DNA of 7,837 nt from Planctomycetota bacterium (GTDB lineage Bacteria; Planctomycetota; Planctomycetia; Pirellulales; Pirellulaceae): contig JAHWKS010000217.1 of assembly GCA_019347795.1 (NCBI GenBank), positions 1-7,837 on the forward strand, written 5' to 3'. Positions 1-5,582 of this stretch are shown one piece after another (the first letter of the stretch is position 1; each line of letters begins with the position of its first letter). The translations under genes and the position numbers were made by a program. The notes under the pieces were generated by a model. The model made no database searches, was not told where the DNA came from, and saw only the letters and a list, made by a program, of their open reading frames with translations.

Positions 1-17
1 GCGCTGATCGCTGGGTG

Positions 18-1397
18 CTACTGGTTCCTTGCCCGCTTCTTTCGCGGCGGCTCATGCGTCCACCCGTCGGGGCCTTCCGCCAGCACCTCGCGATCCTGCG
101 CGATCAACGCCTCCTTCATCTCGGCGAACTTCTCGGGATGTTGTTGCGAGAGATCCGTCGTCTCCTGCTCGTCCTTACGCAGGTTGTACAGCTCGAACTG
201 CGACAGATCGTCGCTGCCGATGATCTTCCAGTCGCCGATCCGCAGGGCGACTTTGTACTGCTCCGGCGCCAGGTGATTCCGCCAGTACAGCGGCTCGCGA
301 CGTTCGATGGCCTCGCCCGCGAGGATCGGCAGCAAGCTGGCGCCGTCGATCGGGCGATCACCGGGGAGCGGGATGTCCAGCACGTCGCAGATCGTGCTGA
401 AGATGTCGGAGCCGACCACCGGCTCGTCGCTGGTCGAGCCGGGCTCGATGCGTCTCGGCCAGCGGACCAGGCCCGGCACGCGGATGCCCCCTTCGTGCGA
501 GTGCCGCTTGCGGCCTCGCAGCCCGCCGGTCGAGCCGCGGGTGCGGCCGCTCTCGCCGTCCCCCTCGGGACCGTTGTCGGAAGTGAAGATCACAAACGTG
601 TTGTCCGTCAGCTTCAGCTCGTCCAGCGCATCCATCAGCATGCCGAAGGCGTGGTCCAACTGCGTGACGTTGCCGTGGTGCTGCCGGATTCCTTCATCGT
701 CAATGTCGTCGTAGGCCGCTATAAAGCGCGGGTCCGACTCGATCGGCAGGTGCGGCTCGTGCGTCCAGACGGTGAGGAAGAACGGAGCGTCGTCGTCGCG
801 CCGCTTCTTGAGCCAGCCGATCGCCTCCTCCGCAACCAGCGGAGCGGAGAATCCCTCCAGAGGGCCGACGGGCTCGCCGTTACGGACGAAGTTCACCGGA
901 TCCTTGTGACTGGGGGCGGCGTTGTTCTGCGTGGCGAACCAGTGGTCGTAGCCGTGGTCGTCCGGCTGCGGTTGGCGGTCGCTGTTGAAGTGGCCGTTGA
1001 GGTGCCACTTGCCGACGTGGCACGTCGCGTATCTCCGCTCCTTGAGCAGCTCGGCGAGGGTGATCTCGCTCGTGCGCAGGTGCACCTGGTGACCCGCGGG
1101 AATCCACCGCCACACGCCGTTGCGGTAGGGAGTACGGCCGGTGAGAATCGCCGACCGCGACGGCGAGCACACCGCGCACGCCGCGTAGCACTGGTTCAGC
1201 TTCAATCCCTGCGAGGCGAACTTGTCGAGATTGGGCGTCTGAATTCGCGGATGGCCGTAACAGCCCAAGTCCCCCCAGCCGAGATCGTCGGCCAGAAAGA
1301 CGACAAAGTTCGGTTGAGATGACCGCGCCTCGTCGGCGATCACGGCCGCCGAAGACGGGAAGACTAACGCCGCCGCGGCGAGCAACAGGAATCGCAT
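18..1397 (-). CDS. Exported Cys-type sulfatase (arylsulfatase family, S1)
   Basis: A 459-residue type I sulfatase that should hydrolyse sulfate esters, probably of sulfated polysaccharides, outside the cytoplasm. A signal peptide occupies about residues 1-22 (hydrophobic core LLLAAAALVF). Visible active-site motifs are the metal-binding Asp pair in LADDLGWGDLG (D37, D38), the CSPSR signature (C77-R81) whose Cys is converted to formylglycine, GKWH (129-132), HEPH (213-216), TSDNG (272-276) and the EGGIRVP block (302-308) preceded by K297. Length is typical for a single-domain family member. The reading frame is open further upstream, to 1691, but that extension lacks sulfatase character. The ATG at 1397 places the signal peptide at the N-terminus and has GAGG 5 nt upstream. 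Substrate cannot be read from the sequence. A separate formylglycine-generating or anaerobic maturase enzyme would be needed and is not in this window. Transcribed divergently from the kinase gene. Confidence 0.93.
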   Translation of the reverse strand: MRFLLLAAAALVFPSSAAVIADEARSSQPNFVVFLADDLGWGDLGCYGHPRIQTPNLDKFASQGLKLNQCYAACAVCSPSRSAILTGRTPYRNGVWRWIPAGHQVHLRTSEITLAELLKERRYATCHVGKWHLNGHFNSDRQPQPDDHGYDHWFATQNNAAPSHKDPVNFVRNGEPVGPLEGFSAPLVAEEAIGWLKKRRDDDAPFFLTVWTHEPHLPIESDPRFIAAYDDIDDEGIRQHHGNVTQLDHAFGMLMDALDELKLTDNTFVIFTSDNGPEGDGESGRTRGSTGGLRGRKRHSHEGGIRVPGLVRWPRRIEPGSTSDEPVVGSDIFSTICDVLDIPLPGDRPIDGASLLPILAGEAIERREPLYWRNHLAPEQYKVALRIGDWKIIGSDDLSQFELYNLRKDEQETTDLSQQHPEKFAEMKEALIAQDREVLAEGPDGWTHEPPRKKRARNQ

Positions 1398-1433
1398 GGG
1401 AGCCTCGCTTCTACGAATTGATGCAATCTCGCG

Positions 1434-1462
1434 ATTGTAACCGGCGCGGCGCCGCGGAGCAA
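1434..1462 (-). promoter_or_regulatory. Candidate sigma-70 promoter for the sulfatase gene
   Basis: Read on the minus strand, TTGCTC (1462-1457) and TACAAT (1439-1434) are separated by exactly 17 bp. The -10 box matches the consensus at five of six positions and the -35 at three. A start near 1427 would leave a leader of about 30 nt before the sulfatase ATG. The spacer holds a perfect 12-bp palindrome (1445-1456, CGCGGCGCCGCG), which could be an operator or simply GC-rich sequence. Supported by pattern matching only. Confidence 0.4.
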
Positions 1463-1598
1463 AAAACTCGCAATGCTGCAGTTCGGCGATTCCGTGATGA
1501 TGGGCGAACTCCACACGAAGGCGTAGTTGGTCGCTCCTGTGCTCCTCGCGGGCGGCTACGCGAAGTCCGATTCGGCCATCGCATGGTATGGTGATTCC

Positions 1599-1612
1599 GC
1601 CGGAGAACCGGC
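1599..1612 (+). repeat. Small perfect hairpin, GCCGG-AGAA-CCGGC
   Basis: The inverted repeat GCCGG (1599-1603) and CCGGC (1608-1612) encloses an AGAA tetraloop. It lies about 147 bp upstream of the kinase ATG. It would be in the kinase leader only if transcription starts to its left. No U-run follows, so it does not resemble an intrinsic terminator. Confidence 0.35.
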
Positions 1613-1637
1613 AGCCGACGGGTTGCAACTTCCGCGC

Positions 1638-1660
1638 CGAACGCGGGGGGCGCCCGTTCG
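1638..1660 (+). repeat. Hairpin upstream of the kinase gene
   Basis: CGAACG (1638-1643) and CGTTCG (1655-1660) are perfect inverted repeats. Two further G-C pairs can form after bulging C1644, giving an eight-pair stem with a six-base loop. The site is about 100 bp before the kinase start and just upstream of a TAAAAT hexamer. It may be an RNA structure or a protein-binding site. There is no poly-U tail. Confidence 0.35.
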
Positions 1661-1758
1661 CATCCGTGGTTTCGCTTGCGTTAAAATGCAAACGACGTTT
1701 CCATCACCCGCGGCCGATTCCACCACCCCCTCTCGCGTGCGATCGCGCGGGTATCATC

Positions 1759-3081
1759 ATGCCTCGTGAAAATCCTGACGAGCATCGGGCGACCTCGGCC
1801 GAACGGATCACCGACTTCGAGACGGTCGCCTTCCCCGAGACGCGCGGGTGGGTGGGAGAACTGGCCGGCTCGTGCGATCTGCTCGCGTATCTGCCGCCCC
1901 GCGTGGCGGAGATGCTGGAGGTCAACATGCGCGAGGAAAAGTTCGAGGCGGGCCAGCGCCTGATCCGCCAAGGCGACCCCGGCGACTCGCTGATGGTGAT
2001 CCGCGACGGCGTCGTGCGGATCGGCTCCAAAGACGCGAACGGCAAGCGGCGCTGGATCGCCCGCTCGGGACGCGGACAGGTCCTGGGGGAAATGGCCCTG
2101 CTGACCGGGGAGCCGCGCACCGCCGACGTGATTGCGCTCAAACCGGTGCGGGCGATGGTGCTTTCAGCCGAGACGCTTCACCGCCTGGCGCGGGAGCACC
2201 CGGAGATCGGCGAGGTGCTGACGGGGATCGTCGCGCGGCGGCTGGGCTCGGTCGATCACGACGCGCTGGCGGGGAAGACGCTGGGGGGCTGGCTCATTCG
2301 CCGCCGGCTGGGCAAGGGGGGCATGTCGATCGTTTACGACGCCGAGGACCGGCAAGGGCGGCGGGCGGCGCTGAAGATGATGAGCCACCGCCTGGTGTAC
2401 GACGAGGGCGCCTGCCGGCAGTTTCAGCGCGAGGCGGATATTATCCAATCCTTTGAACATCCCAACATCGTTCGGATGTATGAACGATTCGCGGCTTTTC
2501 ACACCTACTTTCTCGCGCTGGAGTTCTGCGAAGGCGCCCCGCTGGACGAAGTCCTCAAGCGCCGCGGTCCGCTGCCCGAAAGCGAAGCCCGCAAAGTCAT
2601 CGGCCAGGCGGCGGCCGGACTGGCCTACGCCCACCGGGCCGGCGTCATCCACCGCGACGTAAAACCCGCCAACGTCATGGTCGCGCGCGACGGCACGGTC
2701 AAGCTGATGGACTTCGGCCTGGCCCGGCCGGTGGCGGAGCTGCCCGCCTCGTCGGACGCGGCGGTGGTCGGCACCCCCGCCTACATGGCGCCGGAGCAGA
2801 TGGAGGGTCAATCGCTGACGACGGCGGCCGATCTGTTTTCCTTCGGGGCGGTGATGTGGGAAATCCTCGCGGGGCGCCGGCTGATCGGAAATCTCTCTTT
2901 CAGCGAGCTGTTCCGCCTGCACGCCGAATGGAAGCCGCCCGTGGTGCGCGAGACGCTCCCGGAGGTTTCGTCGCAGCTTGCCGAAATCATCGAGCGATGC
3001 CTGGCGAAATCGCCGGAGGATCGCCGCGTCGATCTGGCGCCGCTGGCGGCGTGGGCCGCGCCGTTTTCTCTCGAAGGCTAA
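1759..3081 (+). CDS. Cyclic-nucleotide-binding domain fused to Ser/Thr protein kinase
   Basis: A 440-residue soluble protein kinase with an N-terminal Crp-like sensor domain. The cyclic-nucleotide-binding fold spans about residues 40-160. It shows GDPGDSLMV (72-80) and a phosphate-binding cassette, LGEMALLTGEPRTA (109-122), keeping the Glu (E111) and Arg (R120) that contact the ligand in family members. The Hanks kinase domain (about 177-430) has GKGGMSIVY (185-193), AALK lysine K206, helix-C Glu E225, HRDVKPAN (D300, N305), DFG (318-320), GTPAYMAPEQ (338-347), D358 and R422, so it should be active. No transmembrane segment is visible. The ATG at 1759 is chosen because the open frame upstream to 1588 is low-complexity; no strong SD supports either start. 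The natural reading is cNMP-gated phosphorylation of Ser/Thr targets. The targets are unknown, and the closest co-directional neighbour is the PadR operon 63 bp downstream. Confidence 0.92.
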   Translation: MPRENPDEHRATSAERITDFETVAFPETRGWVGELAGSCDLLAYLPPRVAEMLEVNMREEKFEAGQRLIRQGDPGDSLMVIRDGVVRIGSKDANGKRRWIARSGRGQVLGEMALLTGEPRTADVIALKPVRAMVLSAETLHRLAREHPEIGEVLTGIVARRLGSVDHDALAGKTLGGWLIRRRLGKGGMSIVYDAEDRQGRRAALKMMSHRLVYDEGACRQFQREADIIQSFEHPNIVRMYERFAAFHTYFLALEFCEGAPLDEVLKRRGPLPESEARKVIGQAAAGLAYAHRAGVIHRDVKPANVMVARDGTVKLMDFGLARPVAELPASSDAAVVGTPAYMAPEQMEGQSLTTAADLFSFGAVMWEILAGRRLIGNLSFSELFRLHAEWKPPVVRETLPEVSSQLAEIIERCLAKSPEDRRVDLAPLAAWAAPFSLEG

Positions 3082-3090
3082 AAAAAATGC

Positions 3091-3123
3091 TTGACGGCCG
3101 ATAGATAGCTTCGCTATACATAG
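3091..3123 (+). promoter_or_regulatory. PadR operon promoter with overlapping inverted repeats
   Basis: TTGACG (3091-3096, five of six to consensus) is followed after 18 bp by TATACA (3115-3120, four of six). A start near 3127 would give a leader of about 18 nt that still contains the SD. Two inverted repeats overlap the -10 box: ATAGC-TTC-GCTAT (3105-3117) and CTAT-AC-ATAG (3114-3123). PadR proteins commonly bind short AT-rich inverted repeats at their own promoters, so autoregulation is the likely role. That is inference from position and symmetry. Confidence 0.55.
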
Positions 3124-3134
3124 GGAAGCAAGGC

Positions 3135-3140
3135 AAAGGA
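3135..3140 (+). promoter_or_regulatory. Ribosome binding site for padR-like gene
   Basis: AAAGGA lies 4 nt before the ATG at 3145. The spacing is slightly short, but this is the only purine-rich match upstream and it fixes the PadR start. Confidence 0.5.
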
Positions 3141-3144
3141 TCCC

Positions 3145-3510
3145 ATGAAGGAGAAAGACGCATTTCCGCGCGAGCTGCTCCGCGGCAGCCTCGATTTGAT
3201 GGTGCTCTCGGTCCTCGCCGAAGAGCCGAGGTACGGGTATCTCGTCCAGAAGCGGCTGCGGGAGGCGGGGGGCGGCGGACTGCAGATTCAGGCCGGCACG
3301 CTCTATCCGCTGCTCCATCGGCTGGAGGCGGACCGGCTCATTCGCAGCCGCTGGGATGACTCGACCGGCCGGCGGAGGAAGTGGTACGAGCTGACCGCCA
3401 AAGGCCGCCGGCAGTTGGAGAAGCAGGCCCGCGAGTGGCGGCGATACGCCGAGTGCATCGGCCGGCTCTTGGGTCCCGCCGTCGGACCGCCCGAGCCGGC
3501 GCCCAGTTAG
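3145..3510 (+). CDS. PadR-family transcriptional regulator
   Basis: A 121-residue winged helix-turn-helix protein of the PadR family, cytoplasmic and expected to act as a dimeric repressor. Family hallmarks in order are RGSLDLMVLSVLAEEPRYGY (residues 13-32), the recognition-helix region AGTLYPLLHRLEADRLI (50-66), and a basic wing ending in RRKWYELTAKG (77-87). A C-terminal helix follows at about 88-108, then a Pro-rich tail. Length matches the short PadR subfamily, which lacks a long ligand-binding C-terminus and often works with a membrane-bound partner encoded next door. The downstream gene begins 37 bp after the stop and encodes such a HAAS-like partner. The promoter repeats at 3105-3123 suggest it controls its own operon. 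The ligand or signal is not visible in the sequence. Confidence 0.93.
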   Translation: MKEKDAFPRELLRGSLDLMVLSVLAEEPRYGYLVQKRLREAGGGGLQIQAGTLYPLLHRLEADRLIRSRWDDSTGRRRKWYELTAKGRRQLEKQAREWRRYAECIGRLLGPAVGPPEPAPS

Positions 3511-3537
3511 TCGGCTTTCGCGGAGCGAAGGGCCGTT

Positions 3538-3542
3538 GGTGA
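3538..3542 (+). promoter_or_regulatory. SD-like GGTGA deciding the start of the HAAS-like gene
   Basis: Starts at TTG 3536, GTG 3539 and ATG 3548 are all in frame. GGTGA is 5 nt upstream of the ATG and matches the 3' half of the SD consensus. GAAGGG at 3527-3532 would instead serve GTG 3539. I prefer the ATG because MSEREFE is the usual kind of opening for this domain. The difference is only three or four residues. Confidence 0.45.
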
Positions 3543-3547
3543 ACATC

Positions 3548-4648
3548 ATGTCCGAACGTGAATTCGAAACTTATCTGACGTTGCTCTGCCGATTGCTGCG
3601 GCTTGATGCGGCGCAGAGGGAGGCGATCGCCCGCGAGCTGCGGGACCATCTGGAGGAGCGGCTGGCGGAGCTGAAGGCCCGCGGCGTGGATCGGGAGGAG
3701 GCGGTCCGCGTGGCCCTGGCGGAGTTTGGCGACGCGGCCGGCCTGGCCGCGGAGTTTTCCTGGATTTCTCGGAACCTGAGAAGGAGGTGGCTCGTGCGTG
3801 CGACACTCGGTTCGATGATGGCGGCCGCCGCAGCGGTGCTGGCGGCCTTGGCGATGTGGCCCGACGGCCGGACCGGCCCCGCGCCGGCGACGGCGGTCGC
3901 GCAGCAGCCGGCGAATGGCGCGGCGGAGGCGTCCGCCGCGCCCGAGACGGCGGAGGCGGAGGCTCCCGAAGATATCTTAAGTCGCCGGCTTGATGCGGAG
4001 TTCATCGAGACGCCGCTCGCCGACGTCCTCGCGTTTCTGGCGGACTCGGTCGGCGGGCAGGTCTATGTGAGCCGCAAGCAACTGGACGACGCGGCGATCT
4101 CGCTGGATGCGCCGGTGACGCTCAGCCTGAAAAGCGTCCGCGTGGACATGCTGCTCGATCTGCTGCTCGACCAGGTCGATGAGGGACTGGCCTATGTGGT
4201 GCGCGACGGGATCGTGATCGTCTCCACCCTGGAGGATCTCGAAGGCACCGCGGAAGTCCGGGTCTACAACGTCCGCGACCTGATCAAACTGTCCGCCGCG
4301 TCGGCCGGCATGGAAGGCATGATGGGGGCGGGCGGCTACGGCGCGGAAGGAGCGGGCGAATACGGCGCCTATGGGGGCGAAATGTCCGGAGAATTGTACG
4401 GAGAGTACGGCATGTCGGGATTTGGAGGTGAACACCCTTCGGAGCATCGAGCACACGTGCTGATGGAGGTGATTAAGGCCGCGGTGGGCCGGAAGCATTG
4501 GAAGGACGACGGCGATTACGGCGCCATCGCGGCTTACGACGGGCTGATTGTGGTCAATCACAACACCCGCGTGCATCAGCAGGTGGACCGCCTGCTGGAG
4601 ATGATGCGGGCCGCCGCCGGCGAGGGACGGAAAGGAGCGAAGCCATGA
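3548..4648 (+). CDS. HAAS/permease-prefix-like membrane protein with secretin N0/N1-like ectodomain
   Basis: A 366-residue membrane protein built from three parts. Residues 1-75 form a charged helical cytoplasmic domain (ARELRDHLEERLAEL, 28-42, then EEAVRVALAEFGD, 50-62) resembling the HAAS or permease-prefix domain encoded next to PadR genes. Residues about 82-104 are a single transmembrane helix after RNLRRRW. An Ala/Pro/Glu-rich linker leads to a region resembling the secretin/TonB short N-terminal (N0) fold (about 150-227: ETPLADVLAFLADSVGG, then VRDGIVIVST). A Tyr/Gly/Glu-rich linker (about 255-296) follows, then an N1-like segment with GAIAAYDGLIVVNHN (325-339). No secretin beta-barrel is present. 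The likely role is a membrane-bound partner of PadR that senses something outside the cytoplasm. Domain names are by eye; the N0/N1 link is fairly persuasive, the HAAS link strong from context. It overlaps the next gene by 4 bp. Confidence 0.85.
   Translation: MSEREFETYLTLLCRLLRLDAAQREAIARELRDHLEERLAELKARGVDREEAVRVALAEFGDAAGLAAEFSWISRNLRRRWLVRATLGSMMAAAAAVLAALAMWPDGRTGPAPATAVAQQPANGAAEASAAPETAEAEAPEDILSRRLDAEFIETPLADVLAFLADSVGGQVYVSRKQLDDAAISLDAPVTLSLKSVRVDMLLDLLLDQVDEGLAYVVRDGIVIVSTLEDLEGTAEVRVYNVRDLIKLSAASAGMEGMMGAGGYGAEGAGEYGAYGGEMSGELYGEYGMSGFGGEHPSEHRAHVLMEVIKAAVGRKHWKDDGDYGAIAAYDGLIVVNHNTRVHQQVDRLLEMMRAAAGEGRKGAKP
4001..4618 (+). repeat. Paralogous N0/N1-like region, copy 1
   Basis: This segment, from FIETPLADV to the helix ending MMRAAA, is paralogous to 4825-5436 in the next gene. 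Shared blocks include ETPxxDVLAFLADS, DGLAYV or EGLAYV, RDGxVIVSTxEDLEG, RVYNxRDL and GLIVVNHNxRVH. An 18-bp stretch at 4212-4229 is identical to 5036-5053. The best explanation is tandem gene duplication with divergence. Confidence 0.85.
4631..4637 (+). promoter_or_regulatory. Strong ribosome binding site inside the preceding gene
   Basis: AAAGGAG is 7 nt before the ATG at 4645. It lies within the last codons of the HAAS-like gene and fixes the start of the downstream paralogue. It is the best SD sequence in the window. Confidence 0.7.
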
Positions 4649-5469
4649 AGCGAAGATTCTTGATCATCGCCGCCTTCATTGCGGCGCCGATTCTCGCGAT
4701 GGCGAGTCATTCCATAATCCTCGCTCAGGAGGCGACGCCGGAGAAACCGGCTTCGCGCACCGCCGATGTTGAGCAAAACGACGATCGCGCCCGCGCGCGG
4801 CTTGCGGAGCGGATTCAGCTCGAATTGCTGGAGACGCCGTTTCGCGACGTGCTGGCGTTCCTGGCCGATTCCCTCGGCGTCGAGGTGTACGCCGCCTGGA
4901 AGGAGCTCGAAGCGGCGGGAATCCCCGCCGACGCGCCGATCACGATCGATCTCGATCGCATCCGCGGCTCGCTGGCGTTGGAGTTGACGCTCGACCAGGC
5001 CGGCGACGGCCTGGCGTATGTGATTCGCGACGGCGTCGTGATCGTCTCCACCCATGAAGACTTGGAAGGCGCCGCAACGACGCGGGTCTACAACTGCCGC
5101 GATTTGCTCGCGATGCGCCGCAGCAGGGAGGAAGGCATGTACGGCGCCGGGTATCCCGGAATGGAAGGGGCCATGTTCGGTGGACCGGCTGGAGGTTCGC
5201 CTGGGGGCCACCCGGCACAGGAGCCGCCGCCTCCGCCGCCGGTCAGCAGCCCCGCCGCGGGAAGACTTGTGAACATCCTCACCCGCTCGGTCGCTCCGTC
5301 GTCGTGGCAGTCGCGGTCGCACACGGGAACCGGCGCCATCGCCGAGTATCAGGGTTTGATCGTCGTGAACCACAACGCCCGCGTGCACGCCCAGATCGAA
5401 CAGGTGCTGGCGATGCTCCGGCAGGCGGCCGCGTCCGGTCGCAAGCCGGGGAAGGCGGGCGGCCGGTAG
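4645..5469 (+). CDS. Exported secretin N0/N1-like protein, paralogue of upstream gene
   Basis: A 274-residue protein with an N-terminal signal sequence or anchor (MKRRF then a hydrophobic stretch, about 6-27), but no HAAS-like domain. The N0-like part covers about residues 61-136 (ETPFRDVLAFLADSLG, 63-78, and VIRDGVVIVST, 126-136). A Gly/Met/Pro-rich linker with a run of six prolines (195-200) follows, then the N1-like part with GAIAEYQGLIVVNHN (230-244). It is clearly paralogous to residues 152-357 of the upstream protein. The ATG at 4645 overlaps the upstream stop as ATGA and has AAAGGAG 7 nt before it, so translation is probably coupled. It should be secreted or membrane-tethered outside the cytoplasm and could assemble with the upstream ectodomain. 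Cleavage near ILAQEA is possible but not certain. No enzyme motif is visible. Confidence 0.85.
   Translation: MKRRFLIIAAFIAAPILAMASHSIILAQEATPEKPASRTADVEQNDDRARARLAERIQLELLETPFRDVLAFLADSLGVEVYAAWKELEAAGIPADAPITIDLDRIRGSLALELTLDQAGDGLAYVIRDGVVIVSTHEDLEGAATTRVYNCRDLLAMRRSREEGMYGAGYPGMEGAMFGGPAGGSPGGHPAQEPPPPPPVSSPAAGRLVNILTRSVAPSSWQSRSHTGTGAIAEYQGLIVVNHNARVHAQIEQVLAMLRQAAASGRKPGKAGGR
4825..5436 (+). repeat. Paralogous N0/N1-like region, copy 2
   Basis: Partner of 4001-4618. The two ends are well conserved, while the central linker differs completely: Tyr/Gly/Glu-rich in copy 1, Gly/Met then poly-Pro in copy 2. Conservation of the domains but not the linker indicates selection on the folded parts. 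Confidence 0.85.
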
Positions 5470-5473
5470 TGTC
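5466..5473 (+). repeat. 8-bp direct repeat GTAGTGTC, left copy
   Basis: GTAGTGTC overlaps the stop codon of the second N0/N1-like gene. The identical octamer recurs at 5995-6002, just after the small membrane protein gene. The pair brackets that gene. It may be chance or the trace of an insertion. Confidence 0.4.
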
Positions 5474-5582
5474 CAATCACGAGAAGTCACGGCCGGCGGG
5501 TAATTGCCTTGAAATGAGGATTTGCGGATTGGCGGGTACAGGCGCAGAATAAAAGGAGCACTTTTACACTTGAGATTGCGCC

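Larger units (their letters stand above)
1398..1758. other. Divergent intergenic region between sulfatase and kinase genes
   Basis: This 361-bp stretch separates the sulfatase and kinase start codons. It holds the candidate sulfatase promoter and palindrome. It also holds a perfect 5-bp stem with an AGAA tetraloop (1599-1612) and a larger hairpin (1638-1660) with arms CGAACG and CGTTCG. A TAAAAT hexamer at 1682-1687 could be a kinase -10 box, but I see no convincing -35 partner. The kinase reading frame stays open back to an ATG at 1588, but that extension is Pro/Arg-rich and unlike a folded domain. I see no tRNA, mobile element or independent gene here. Confidence 0.6.

Noticed and set aside
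15..1322. Long 435-codon open frame on the plus strand
   Set aside because: It lies antisense to the well-supported sulfatase. Its translation is Arg/Val-rich without a recognisable domain, the usual shadow of a high-GC gene.
1398..1691. Longer N-terminus for the sulfatase starting at 1691
   Set aside because: It would bury the signal peptide 98 residues inside the protein. The ATG at 1397 gives a standard signal peptide and has a GAGG upstream.
1588..1758. Longer N-terminus for the kinase starting at ATG 1588
   Set aside because: The extra 57 residues are Pro/Arg-rich and unlike a domain. The ATG at 1759 gives a normal lead-in to the cNMP-binding fold.
2164..3549. Long 461-codon open frame on the minus strand
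   Set aside because: It runs antisense across the kinase, the promoter and PadR, all supported by clear motifs. Its translation is Arg/Gln/Ala-rich with no domain.
4576..5490. 304-codon open frame on the minus strand
   Set aside because: Antisense to the second N0/N1-like gene; the Arg-rich translation has no coherent domain and spans the operon overlap.
5551..5572. AAAAGGAGCAC as an SD for a TTG start at 5570
   Set aside because: The frame it would open has no protein-like content, and the frame that encodes the membrane anchor has a TGA at 5571, so this SD cannot serve the real gene at normal spacing.
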